Source: CAG-791 sp045546175 (GTDB taxonomy: Bacteria; Bacillota; Clostridia; Lachnospirales; Lachnospiraceae). Taken from it: a DNA stretch of 23,534 nt. The DNA lies in the NCBI GenBank assembly GCA_045546175.1, contig JAZQCI010000003.1, positions 1-23,534 of the forward strand, read 5' to 3'. The position numbers and the translations under genes are program-made. Of this stretch, positions 6,822-14,957 are shown one piece after another (position 1 is the stretch's first letter; each line of letters opens with the position of its first letter). The notes beneath the pieces are model-generated. The model saw only the letters and a list, made by a program, of their open reading frames with translations, was not told where the DNA came from and did not search any database.

Positions 6822-6878
6822 ATCTCCTGCCGCCCGCACCCGGCACTTCATGTCTCCTGTCGCTCGCACCCGGCACTG
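6822..6878. repeat. 30-bp-period direct repeat, two copies
   Basis: Copies at 6822-6848 and 6852-6878 share TCTCCTG, then CGC(C/T)CGCACCCGGCAC, with a few substitutions. The second copy runs into an inverted repeat (ACCCGGCAC..GTGCCCGGGT, about 6869-6889). The block fills the gap after the methionine synthase gene, which has no T-run terminator of its own. Confidence 0.65.
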
Positions 6879-6905
6879 GTGCCCGGGTCTCACCGTGCCC
6901 CGGTC

Positions 6906-9443
6906 TCAACCTCCGAACACTTCCTCCGCAAAATGCACCGTCGCCATAGCGTCCTTCGCGTAGCAGTCTGCATGGATCGCGTCCGCGTACTCCTGCGTCA
7001 TCACGGCGCCGCCCACCACCACCTTGGTGTCGGGCTTTTTTTCGTGCAGAAGACGGATCGTTTCCTCCATACTGACGACAGTAGTCGTCATCAGAGCACT
7101 TAGTCCCACCAGAGCGATGTTCTCTCTGATCGCCGCCTCCACAATAACTTCCGGGGCGACGTCCTTACCCAAGTCGATCACATCATATCCGTAATTCTCC
7201 AGCATTACTTTTACGATATTTTTGCCGATATCATGGATGTCGCCCTTGACCGTGGCCAGGATGATCCTGCCTTTTACTTCCTGGGACTGCCCCTGCAGGG
7301 ACTCCTTCACCACTTCGAAGGCCGCCTTGGCAGCCTCCGCGCTCATGAGGAGCTGCGGCAGGAACACCGTTCCCTTCTCAAAGCCTTTGCCCACCTGATC
7401 CAGCGCAGGAATCAGTTCCCCGCCAATCAGATCCAGTGCGGCCGTATGCGCAAGTGCCTTTCTGGCCGCTTCTGCGGCGCTCTGTGCCATTCCCCGGACG
7501 ACGCTCTCAGTGAGACCCATGGCTGCCGAAGAAGCGGCTGACGCCCTTCCTGCGCCCCCACCGGTCCTGTCAGTCGAAGCTGCGCCTGTTCCGCCGTATG
7601 CTGCACCGCCTGCGCCGGCTCCGGTTCCGCCGGCCGCCGCGCTTCCCGCTGCCTCGTCAGCCGCACCGGTCGTACCGCCCGGTGCGCCCGCTGCCCTCGC
7701 CGCCGACACTCTGTCCTGCGTCCCCGCGTAGGCCCCGATGAAGCCCATGCACTGCGGGTCCAGTCCCGCCAGCGCCAGGTAGGCCCGGTAGGACTCCATC
7801 ATCTCCTCGTTTCCGGGATTCATGATGGCCGCGGAGAGGCCGCTCTGCAGCGCCATGGTCAGGAAATGCGAGTTAATGAGCGCTCTTCTCGGAAGGCCGA
7901 AAGAAATATTCGACACCCCCAAAATAGTGTGCCCATGCAGCTCATCCCTGACCCTGCGGAGCGTCTCGAGCGTGACCACAGCCGATTTATTGTCCGAGGA
8001 AATCGTCATGGCGAGGCCGTCGATCACAATGTCCTCTCTGGGAACGTCGTACCGGTCCGCCGCCTCATAGATCCTCTTTGCGATCCTGATCCTTCCTTCC
8101 GCGTCAGACGGGATCCCGTCCTCATCGAGGACCAGTGCCACCAGCACGCCGCCGTACTTGCGGACCAAGGGGAATACCGTCTCGATGCTCTCTTTTTTGC
8201 CGTTGACGGAGTTGACCATGGGCTTTCCGTTGTAGATGCGCATTCCTCTCTCAAGCGCGTCCGCATCGGTGGTATCGATCTGCAGGGGCAGGGCGAGAAC
8301 ACTCTGGAGCTTCTGCACCACGTTCGTCATCATGGTGGGCTCGTCAATCTCGGGGAGGCCGACGTTCACGTCGAGGATGTGCGCGCCGCTGTCCTCCTGG
8401 CGCAGGCCCTCGCGGAGAATGTACTCGATATCGCCGTCGCGCAGCGCCTGCTTGAATTTCTTCTTTCCGGTCGGATTGATGCGCTCGCCGATGATCACGG
8501 GCCGGGGGCCGATCTCCACGCACTGCGAGAAGGAACTGACCACTGTCCTGTTCTTGCGCGTCTGCGCCTTAAAAGGGAGCTTTCTGACGCGCTCAGCCGT
8601 AAGCCGGATGTGCTCCGGCGTCGTGCCGCAGCATCCTCCGACCGCCTGAACGCCCATTTCCGCGATCTTTTCCATCCAGCCGGCGAATTCTTTGGGTCCC
8701 ACGTTATAGACGGTCCTGCCGCCTTCCGTGCGGGGCAGGCCCGCATTGGGATTGACGATGACCGGCACGCTGCAGACCTCGGTAAGCCGCTTCACAATAG
8801 GAATCATCTGCTCCGGCCCGAGGCCGCAGTTGACGCCCAACGCGTCCACCCGCAGACCTTCCAGAAGCGCCACGGTGGAATCCACGCTGCCCCCGGTCAG
8901 AAGCTTCCCCTTCTCGTCAAAAGTGACCGTAATGCAGACCGGCAGGTCGCAGTTCTCCTTGGCCGCCAGCACTGCGGCCTTGGCCTCATAGCTGTCCGAC
9001 ATGGTCTCGATCAGGACCAGGTCCGCCCCGGCCCTGCTGCCGCAGCGCACGACTTCTCCGAACAGTTCCACCGCCTTCTCAAAGGGCAGATCTCCCAGCG
9101 GCTCGAGAAGCTTTCCCGTGGGCCCTATATCCAGCGCCACATAGGCGTCTTCCCGGCCGGTTCTGCGCCTGGCTTCTTTGGCGTTCTCCACCGCGGCCGT
9201 CACGATCTCCTCCAGGTTATCGGGAAATTTGAGCGCGTTGGCACCAAATGTATTCGTGTTGAAAATATCGCACCCTGCACGCAAATATCCGCAGTGCAGG
9301 TCGATGATATCCTCGGGTCTTTTGAGATTCCAGGTCTCAGGCAGTTCTCCGCCCTTGAGTCCTTTGGACTGAAGGATCGATCCGGTTCCTCCGTCAAAAA
9401 CAAGCCATTCTTTTCCAAGGCGTTCGCGCAAATCTTTTTTCAT
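6906..9443 (-). CDS. metH: cobalamin-dependent methionine synthase lacking the reactivation domain
   Basis: This 845-residue enzyme moves a methyl group from methyltetrahydrofolate through cobalamin to homocysteine. Domains in order are: homocysteine/zinc domain (about 1-290) with the zinc ligands Cys206, Cys271 and Cys272 (GGCCGTTP); pterin-binding domain (about 310-575, GERINPTG and ILDVNVG); cobalamin cap (about 640-720); and B12-binding Rossmann domain (about 724-845) with GDIHDIG, where His737 should coordinate cobalt. The C-terminal AdoMet reactivation domain of E. coli MetH is absent and is encoded by the upstream gene. An Ala/Gly-rich stretch (about 579-642) joins the pterin and cap domains. 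The start ATG at 9443 has GGAAAGAG upstream; earlier in-frame ATGs lack a ribosome site and run into the tandem repeats. Confidence 0.93.
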   Translation of the reverse strand: MKKDLRERLGKEWLVFDGGTGSILQSKGLKGGELPETWNLKRPEDIIDLHCGYLRAGCDIFNTNTFGANALKFPDNLEEIVTAAVENAKEARRRTGREDAYVALDIGPTGKLLEPLGDLPFEKAVELFGEVVRCGSRAGADLVLIETMSDSYEAKAAVLAAKENCDLPVCITVTFDEKGKLLTGGSVDSTVALLEGLRVDALGVNCGLGPEQMIPIVKRLTEVCSVPVIVNPNAGLPRTEGGRTVYNVGPKEFAGWMEKIAEMGVQAVGGCCGTTPEHIRLTAERVRKLPFKAQTRKNRTVVSSFSQCVEIGPRPVIIGERINPTGKKKFKQALRDGDIEYILREGLRQEDSGAHILDVNVGLPEIDEPTMMTNVVQKLQSVLALPLQIDTTDADALERGMRIYNGKPMVNSVNGKKESIETVFPLVRKYGGVLVALVLDEDGIPSDAEGRIRIAKRIYEAADRYDVPREDIVIDGLAMTISSDNKSAVVTLETLRRVRDELHGHTILGVSNISFGLPRRALINSHFLTMALQSGLSAAIMNPGNEEMMESYRAYLALAGLDPQCMGFIGAYAGTQDRVSAARAAGAPGGTTGAADEAAGSAAAGGTGAGAGGAAYGGTGAASTDRTGGGAGRASAASSAAMGLTESVVRGMAQSAAEAARKALAHTAALDLIGGELIPALDQVGKGFEKGTVFLPQLLMSAEAAKAAFEVVKESLQGQSQEVKGRIILATVKGDIHDIGKNIVKVMLENYGYDVIDLGKDVAPEVIVEAAIRENIALVGLSALMTTTVVSMEETIRLLHEKKPDTKVVVGGAVMTQEYADAIHADCYAKDAMATVHFAEEVFGG

Positions 9444-9482
9444 TTTTTTTGCTCTTTCCTGAATCATTTTCATCGGGACTTT

Positions 9483-9564
9483 AGTTCCAAATGTGTGCCG
9501 CGCAGGTGACAATTCAATAATATAGTTCCAAATGTGTGTCACGCGGGTGACAATTCATTAATGA
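9483..9564. repeat. 41-bp tandem repeat between the two methionine-synthase genes
   Basis: Two copies start at 9483 and 9524 with AGTTCCAAATGTGTG and continue to GGTGACAATTCA with few differences. Copy 2 contains a perfect palindrome on the minus strand (TGTCAC-CCGC-GTGACA); the matching part of copy 1 is imperfect. Copy 2 reaches into the stop codon of the upstream gene, and both lie in the leader of metH. Confidence 0.8.
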
Positions 9565-10319
9565 TCATCTTTGTCGGCATAAGGGCAGTTCTCCGCGGCT
9601 GCGCAGTTTGCGCATTTTCCGGCCTCGGAGTTGGCGGGCTTCTGATTAGCTGCAATCTCGTCTGCAGGCTTCTGATTAGCGGTCATTTCCTCCACAGACT
9701 TTGGGCTGCCGAGGTCTGAATTAATGGCTCCCGGCAAAATGCCAATCAATGCCGTCACCGACTTACTGGGCGTCATTAAATAGGACTCGGTGAGGCTCAC
9801 GCCGATTTCCTTTGGCATGTTGAGGATCATGCTGATTTGCTTCTGCATAGACAGCGGAAGATCTCCATAGCCCGGCGAGAATCTCGGCCTGGTGCAGAAG
9901 CCTTCTTTAGCCGCCTCTGCCCTGATTCTCTCGTTAATCTCATCGCACCAGGCTTCCGTCATCGCTGCGGCGGCTGCCTGAAAAATAATTGCACGGCTCA
10001 TTTTCCCCACGCTTGCGCGCCGCACAAGCCTGTCCGGCCCCGGCCCCAATGTGACGGCCATGATATAGACTCCCGTGCATCCTTTCAGATTTCGAGCCAG
10101 ATCTCTGCTCTCAGTCTCTAACCCGCCAAATGAGAGAATGCTCCGGCCATCCTCTTCTTTCTGCCGCAGGTCGAATCGGTCATACACAAATCTGGGCGTG
10201 ATCACATTCTCCAGTTCTCCAATACACTGCTCGATCTCGCTCATCATGTTTTCATCCGGTGTGACCCCGTGATACCCCAGATAACGGGTGATCTCTCTAA
10301 GGTCCGGCCTTAGTACCAT
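9558..10319 (-). CDS. methionine synthase reactivation-domain protein (Met_synt_B12-type)
   Basis: This 253-residue stand-alone homologue of the MetH activation domain should bind AdoMet and help re-methylate oxidised cobalamin in the neighbouring methionine synthase. The core motif around residues 145-156 (PRFSPGYGDLPL) and the later MTPSKSVTALIG (182-193) fit the family's conserved RxSxGY and P-x-xS-xx-G signatures. The C-terminal tail holds three cysteines (236, 239, 245) in CANCAAAENCPY, which could bind metal or corrinoid. Just before it an ANQKPA duplication (214-219, 224-229) looks like a slippage-prone linker. AAAGGAGG precedes the ATG. The gene lies 114 bases upstream of metH on the same strand. 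Confidence 0.87.
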   Translation of the reverse strand: MVLRPDLREITRYLGYHGVTPDENMMSEIEQCIGELENVITPRFVYDRFDLRQKEEDGRSILSFGGLETESRDLARNLKGCTGVYIMAVTLGPGPDRLVRRASVGKMSRAIIFQAAAAAMTEAWCDEINERIRAEAAKEGFCTRPRFSPGYGDLPLSMQKQISMILNMPKEIGVSLTESYLMTPSKSVTALIGILPGAINSDLGSPKSVEEMTANQKPADEIAANQKPANSEAGKCANCAAAENCPYADKDDH

Positions 10320-10379
10320 CTCGACCTCCTTTGCGGCGTGTGTGCCTCTTATTGTTCACTTATCTTCTTTATGCTGAAT

Positions 10380-10408
10380 ATCTTATCGAATCGCCGCATC
10401 CTTCGCAA
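10380..10408 (-). promoter_or_regulatory. promoter for the reactivation-protein/metH operon
   Basis: Minus-strand TTGCGA (10408-10403) and TAAGAT (10385-10380) are 17 bases apart, about 60 bases upstream of the start codon. No SAM or cobalamin riboswitch was recognised in the short leader. Confidence 0.5.
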
Positions 10409-10495
10409 GACGTTATGCTGACTTCCTTGACCGCGGACTTACTGCCGTTTTAGTGGTGCCTTCGCACCATTCAACCGTCACTTATCCCAGAAAAT

Positions 10496-10524
10496 TTGAC
10501 CCCGCACGAAAATGGCAGTATAGT
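10496..10524 (+). promoter_or_regulatory. sigma-A promoter for the polysaccharide deacetylase gene
   Basis: TTGACC (10496-10501) and TATAGT (10519-10524) are exactly 17 bases apart, giving a leader of about 20 nt before the AAAGGAGG and ATG at 10552. Confidence 0.8.
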
Positions 10525-10551
10525 TAAACTCTGCAAAGGAGGTAACTGCCT

Positions 10552-12162
10552 ATGTCTGAGAATAACGGACTGAAGGATTCGGCTTCTTCGCCTCAGAAGC
10601 CGCCTGTAAAACTGAATATAAAGAACATTCTGATCGTAGCCGTGATCGTCGTTGTCATCGCTTTGATCTTTGTGTTCGGCATCAATAGATGGAGAATTGA
10701 TTTCAGGCTGGCCGGAGAAGAATCCGTGACAAGTGAGTGCGGTGAACCCTACAAAGACCAGGGCGCCGAGGCGGAAGTGACCGGATCGATCCTGAGTTTT
10801 GTCCATCACCCGATTTCTGTCACGGTCTCCACCGAAAGAGTCAATATTCACGAACCGGGAACCTACACTGTCACCTATACAGCCAAGTTCCTGTGGCTGA
10901 AAGCAACAGAGACGAGAAGCGTAGTCATCGTCGACACCACTCCCCCTGTGATCGAACTCGCGCACATAGATGATTACTACACACTCCCGCATCACCCGTA
11001 TAAAGAAGAAGGTTATACGGCTGTCGACAACCACGATGGCGATATCACAAGCAAGGTCAAGAGCGAGGAGCGCGACGGCGTCGTCTACTACTCCGTAGCG
11101 GACCAGTACGGCAACACAGCCACCGCTGAGCGCGAGATCTTCTACGACGACAGGAATGCCCCTGTTTTCCACTTTGAAAACGGCGAAGAAGGATTCCTCT
11201 TCCAGGGAGAGACCTGGAAAGACGCCGTCACCGCCGAGGATGACGCGGACGGAGACGTCACTGCCAAAGTCACATCCAGCGGCACCGTGGACACAAATAA
11301 AGTCGGCACTTACACCGTCACGTATACCGTTTCCGACGAGTGGGGAAACGTGGCGACCAAGGAGCGCTTTGTCACCGTAAAGAGAAGGCCCATCAGCGCG
11401 GATGACGCAGCCGCAGCCGCCGTGATCGACCCCGAAGCCGAAGCCAAGGCAAAAGCCGAAGCCGCAGAGGGAAAGAGCAGCGGCACTGCGGCGCAGACCA
11501 CTCCCGAAAAGACGAAAGAGCCTGCCAAGGCGGATCCCGATAAGATCATCTACCTGACCTTCGACGACGGTCCGGGCCGGTATACGCAACAGCTTCTCGA
11601 TATTTTGGCAAAACATAAAGTCCATGCCACTTTCTTCGTGACAGCCGCTTACAAGGACTATCAGGACCTGATCGCCGCGGAATATGAGGCCGGCCACACG
11701 GTCGCCGTCCACACAGCGACTCACGAATACAGCGATATCTATGCAAGCCCCGAGGCCTACTGGGAAGATTTCAACGAGATGCAGGACATCATTCAGGCCC
11801 AGACAGGGTGTCGCACAGACCTCTTCCGCTTCCCGGGCGGCAGTTCCAACACGATCAGTGCCAACTACTGTGAGGGAATCATGTCCACGCTCGCCAAGCA
11901 GTCCGCGGAAAAAGGCTACATCTACGTGGACTGGAACGTCACCAGCGGCGACGCCGGCGATACCACGGACGGAAACGTCATGTACGAGAACATGATGAAC
12001 GGAATCCACACCTATCACAATTCCTTCATCCTGTGCCACGACATCAAGGACTTCACCGTTCAGATGATGGACCGCTTCATCACGGATGCCCTGAAGGAGG
12101 GATACACCTTCCTGCCGATCTCCAGCGAGACGCTGACCTGCCATCACGGCATCAACAACTGA
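10552..12162 (+). CDS. membrane-anchored polysaccharide deacetylase with Ig-like domains
   Basis: This 536-residue envelope protein has a single N-terminal membrane anchor (about 24-43) and an outward-facing chain. Residues 52-276 hold about three bacterial Ig-like modules of the DUF5011 kind, recognised by repeated DxDGDIT/DGDVT, GTYTVTYT and D(Q/E)(Y/W)GN motifs. A charged Ala/Glu/Lys linker (about 280-330) leads to a NodB-type deacetylase domain (331-530). That domain has TFDDGP (Asp338, Asp339), the metal ligands His387 and His391 in VAVHTATH, RFPGG (426-430) and a late His496 in ILCHDIK. Family members remove acetyl groups from peptidoglycan or other surface glycans, often giving lysozyme resistance. 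The target here is not shown by the sequence. It is monocistronic, with a strong promoter and terminator. Confidence 0.93.
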   Translation: MSENNGLKDSASSPQKPPVKLNIKNILIVAVIVVVIALIFVFGINRWRIDFRLAGEESVTSECGEPYKDQGAEAEVTGSILSFVHHPISVTVSTERVNIHEPGTYTVTYTAKFLWLKATETRSVVIVDTTPPVIELAHIDDYYTLPHHPYKEEGYTAVDNHDGDITSKVKSEERDGVVYYSVADQYGNTATAEREIFYDDRNAPVFHFENGEEGFLFQGETWKDAVTAEDDADGDVTAKVTSSGTVDTNKVGTYTVTYTVSDEWGNVATKERFVTVKRRPISADDAAAAAVIDPEAEAKAKAEAAEGKSSGTAAQTTPEKTKEPAKADPDKIIYLTFDDGPGRYTQQLLDILAKHKVHATFFVTAAYKDYQDLIAAEYEAGHTVAVHTATHEYSDIYASPEAYWEDFNEMQDIIQAQTGCRTDLFRFPGGSSNTISANYCEGIMSTLAKQSAEKGYIYVDWNVTSGDAGDTTDGNVMYENMMNGIHTYHNSFILCHDIKDFTVQMMDRFITDALKEGYTFLPISSETLTCHHGINN

Positions 12163-12190
12163 TTTCTTCAGGAATTGCTGCGCAGCAGCC

Positions 12191-12253
12191 GGTACGCGGC
12201 ACAACCCGCAAGCCGCACGCACGCGGCACGAGCGGCCTGCGCGGCTAGCCTTG
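12191..12253 (-). repeat. dispersed GCTCGC-family repeat, divergent copy 2
   Basis: On the minus strand this GC-rich stretch begins CAAGGCTAGC and contains GCCGCGTGCG and GGCTTGCGGGTTG, the same modules as the copies at 4021 and 17268, but rearranged and longer. It lies between the deacetylase stop codon and the terminator at 12274. Confidence 0.5.
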
Positions 12254-12273
12254 AACTATGATCAGGATAAAGA

Positions 12274-12312
12274 AACCCCAAGACCGAAAACCCGGTCTTG
12301 GGGTTATTTTTT
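12274..12312. terminator. intrinsic terminator between convergent genes
   Basis: A 13-bp perfect stem (12274-12286 with 12293-12305) has a 6-base loop, followed on the plus strand by ATTTTTT. On the minus strand it is followed by a weaker TTTCTTTAT, so it can serve both the deacetylase and the convergent lipoprotein gene. Confidence 0.92.
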
Positions 12313-12351
12313 GCTCTGTATTCATCGCGAGGCCCTTGCCGGCCCGATCCC

Positions 12352-14097
12352 TTATTTCTTCAACTCCTGCAGGAAGTCATCCGCCCCGAGCAGCGCGATC
12401 TTGCTCGGATCCAGTGCTTTCTGCCGGTCATACATAACGCTGATCGCGTCGTTGAACCCTGCCTCCGAGACGATCGAACCTTCCCACTTATACGTGTATT
12501 CCGGCTTGTGCGCTTTCGTGTAAGCCGTCACTGCGGCGTCCATCGTGCCGTACAGGCCGCTCTGGTAAATCGTGAGCCCGTTTCCGGCGTAGACATACAT
12601 CGCTTCCATGAACAGATTGCCGGTCCCGCTCTTGCTGTACAAAAGATTCCCTTTGTTGCGATAGGAAAATGTGTCGCTGATCTTGGTCTCCTCCAGGATA
12701 CCGTCATTATAGAAGACGATCTTGGCGCCTTTGCAGGGGGACGTCCCCAGCTCGAGGAGCTCGGGGAACCTGTCGTCGTTGACATAGATCAGCGCGAATT
12801 TGTTGTAAGACTCCGGGTCCGCCTCCGCGACTTCCGCCGCGAACGCCTCCGTTCGGCCCGTGAAGATCTCCCGGTCGCTGCCTGCCTTGAGGAAATGCGC
12901 GATCCCCGAGAGTGACATGACCGAAATACCCGCGTTGCACTTTGCCGTCGCGTCCCGGTCGAGCTGCACGTTCCCGTCGCTGTCAAATCTGTAGATCCTG
13001 GCCTCGAGTCCGTCCGAACGGCCGCTTCCTTCTTTTCCGATCCGGTAGCGGCAGATCGCGACGATCTCCCCCCCGCCGTCTCCGTCATAGTCGGCCAGAT
13101 CGACCGCCTGAACATCCTCAAATTCCATATCCGCGCGGATGTTGCTGCCGGTCATTCCCGGCAGATGAAACAACACGTCTCCGTCTTTGACAAAGCTGAA
13201 AGTGACGTCGGCGTACTGGCTCGCGCCGGCATCCGGCTTATAGGCGCAGAATTTCACCTTGCCCAGGCTCTCCGTCTCAAACTCGCAGTAAGGCCGGAGC
13301 AGGAGTCCGTTCTCCATCCACAGGCGGTTTGCGCAGAATCTGTAGCTGTCGCCGTTCTTCTTGAGAATCGCCTCGTATACGGGAATGTGCCAGCCGTCCA
13401 GGTCCGCCGCTCCTCTTTGGACTCTGTAATGCACTCTGTAGAAATCTCCCTGCGCCGCCGCGTCTGTCACCTCAAAGCTGCAGATGTTGGTCTCCTCGTC
13501 GCCATGGCACAGATAGTAGGCGTCATAATCCTCCAGATAGACCCAGTCCGGCTGACGGCTGAGGTCCTTCATGGAGACGCCGGCCCTGTACTGGAGATAA
13601 TCATTGACCTGGGTGGCGCCCAGCCTGAAGAGATTCGGAGCCTCGTCTTCGCCTGTCTCCTCCAGATAAGCCTCTCTCTCCTCATCCGCGGGCACTCTCA
13701 GTTCCAGCCCGGCACCCGCAAAAAAGACCTGGTCAGCGTCCAAGTCCTGCGGCTTCTCATAAATCGAGAGAAGAAAGCCGTAGTTTCCGACCTCGTTAAA
13801 AAACTTCTGTAACTCCCCGCATTCTTCCGCCGACAGAGTTCTTGCTTTAGGAGGATTTCCTTCATTCTCCGACGCCGAGGAGATCTCGGAGACCGTGAAC
13901 GTCGCCGGTGTTGCTTCCTCGGAAGAAGCCTCGCCTGTCGTCTGCGCACTCTCCGCAGTCTCTCCTTCAGGCAAAGCAAAAGCACCGGTAACGTCTGTGA
14001 CGCCCCCCGGAGCTTCCTCCTGCGCACACCCCGTCATTATCAGAATTATAACTAACATGCATGGGATAAGGACTCTCAGTCCTTTTTTATTACGCAT
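12352..14097 (-). CDS. large uncharacterised lipoprotein
   Basis: This 581-residue predicted lipoprotein has a basic N-terminus, a hydrophobic core and a lipobox ending in MTGC, so Cys24 would be lipid-modified. A Ser/Thr/Glu-rich low-complexity tether (about 25-85) precedes the folded part. Two short FG-GAP/EF-loop-like stretches, DYDGDGGGE (336-344) and YVNDDRFPELLELG (438-451), resemble calcium-loop repeats seen in clostridial surface proteins. No enzyme family was recognised. The start ATG at 14097 is chosen because AGAGGAT lies just upstream and the signal peptide begins correctly; an in-frame ATG seven codons earlier lacks these. It is the last gene of the kinase/regulator/RsuA run and has its own promoter at 14144-14172. 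Confidence 0.85.
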   Translation of the reverse strand: MRNKKGLRVLIPCMLVIILIMTGCAQEEAPGGVTDVTGAFALPEGETAESAQTTGEASSEEATPATFTVSEISSASENEGNPPKARTLSAEECGELQKFFNEVGNYGFLLSIYEKPQDLDADQVFFAGAGLELRVPADEEREAYLEETGEDEAPNLFRLGATQVNDYLQYRAGVSMKDLSRQPDWVYLEDYDAYYLCHGDEETNICSFEVTDAAAQGDFYRVHYRVQRGAADLDGWHIPVYEAILKKNGDSYRFCANRLWMENGLLLRPYCEFETESLGKVKFCAYKPDAGASQYADVTFSFVKDGDVLFHLPGMTGSNIRADMEFEDVQAVDLADYDGDGGGEIVAICRYRIGKEGSGRSDGLEARIYRFDSDGNVQLDRDATAKCNAGISVMSLSGIAHFLKAGSDREIFTGRTEAFAAEVAEADPESYNKFALIYVNDDRFPELLELGTSPCKGAKIVFYNDGILEETKISDTFSYRNKGNLLYSKSGTGNLFMEAMYVYAGNGLTIYQSGLYGTMDAAVTAYTKAHKPEYTYKWEGSIVSEAGFNDAISVMYDRQKALDPSKIALLGADDFLQELKK

Positions 14098-14133
14098 ATT
14101 TCTATATCCTCTCCACATTCCCCCCGGAACTGG

Positions 14134-14883
14134 TTATACGGACATTATAGCAGACTCTTCCTCCTCTGTCAGCCTGCGATATGCTCCGGTCTCCAAGCTC
14201 CCATCCAGCGAGAGCGGCCCCATGGACACCCTTTTCAGGTACAGGACCTCCCTGCCCACCGCCGCGAACATCCTCTTGATCTGGTGAAATTTCCCCTCCC
14301 GGATCGTCACTTTCACTTCGTCTGCCGACTCGAGGATCTCCAGGGCGGCCGGCAGTGCTGTCAGCGTCTCGTCCACTCTGAGCCCTTCCGCGAACAGCTT
14401 CTGCTCCTTTTCTCCGACCGGCCCGTCCAATCTGGCAAAATAGACCTTGTCCACATGTCTTTTCGGAGACAGAAGGCGGTGTGCCAGCTCTCCGTCATTG
14501 GTGATCAGGAGCAGACCCTCCGTATCCTTGTCAAGCCTTCCCACGGGAAAGAGACCTTTTCGCTGCCTCTCATCGATCAGGTCCAGTACGGTCCGCTGCG
14601 AGGGATCCTCCGTCGCGCTGATCACGCCGGCCGGCTTATTCATCAGGTAGTAGACATACTGCTCATAGGCGATCCTGACGCCGTCCAGACAGATCTCGTC
14701 CGTCTCCTCAGAAGGCACAGCGCCTGCGCTTTCTTTCTTGTTAATGCTCTCCGGCACTCTCACGTGCATGGCAGGGTCCGCCGCTTTTTCTCCGTTAACA
14801 GTGACGCGCCCGGCGCGGATCGCTTTTTTGATCTCGCTCCGGGTGCCTGCTCCCATCTGTGCCAGGTATTTGTCCAGTCTCAA
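14134..14883 (-). CDS. RsuA-family rRNA pseudouridine synthase
   Basis: This 249-residue RNA-modifying enzyme has an N-terminal S4 RNA-binding domain (about 1-47) and a catalytic domain with GRLDKDTEGLLL, where Asp118 is the expected nucleophile, followed by FHQIKRMF (RsuA/RluB/E/F type). It most likely makes one pseudouridine in ribosomal RNA; RsuA itself modifies 16S position 516 (E. coli numbering), but the exact site cannot be read here. An extra charged segment (about 45-66) separates the two domains. The start is TTG at 14883, with AAGGAGGG upstream. It lies 74 bases after the response regulator and 36 bases before the lipoprotein gene, and its 3' end carries that gene's promoter. Confidence 0.9.
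   Translation of the reverse strand: MRLDKYLAQMGAGTRSEIKKAIRAGRVTVNGEKAADPAMHVRVPESINKKESAGAVPSEETDEICLDGVRIAYEQYVYYLMNKPAGVISATEDPSQRTVLDLIDERQRKGLFPVGRLDKDTEGLLLITNDGELAHRLLSPKRHVDKVYFARLDGPVGEKEQKLFAEGLRVDETLTALPAALEILESADEVKVTIREGKFHQIKRMFAAVGREVLYLKRVSMGPLSLDGSLETGAYRRLTEEEESAIMSV
14144..14172 (-). promoter_or_regulatory. promoter inside the pseudouridine synthase gene
   Basis: Minus-strand CTGACA (14172-14167) and TATAAT (14149-14144) are 17 bases apart, within the last 40 bases of the synthase gene. Transcription would start near 14137 and give the lipoprotein gene a leader of about 40 nt. Confidence 0.75.
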
Positions 14884-14957
14884 TATGCCCTCCTTCCGGG
14901 AGCAATCCGTAAACCCGGCGCCCGAAATTCCTTCCGGGCAGCCGCCGCGCTGTGCGG

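Noticed and set aside
7866..9509. Long open frame (547 aa) on the plus strand
   Set aside because: It lies antisense to the well-supported metH gene, is rich in His/Arg/Asp as expected from a reversed GC-rich frame, and matches no known family.
10320..10375. SAM or cobalamin riboswitch upstream of the methionine synthase operon
   Set aside because: The leader after the inferred promoter is only about 55 nt and shows no B12-box or SAM-I helices.
10471..12222. Open frame (583 aa) on the minus strand
   Set aside because: Antisense to the polysaccharide deacetylase, whose domains, promoter and terminator are clear.
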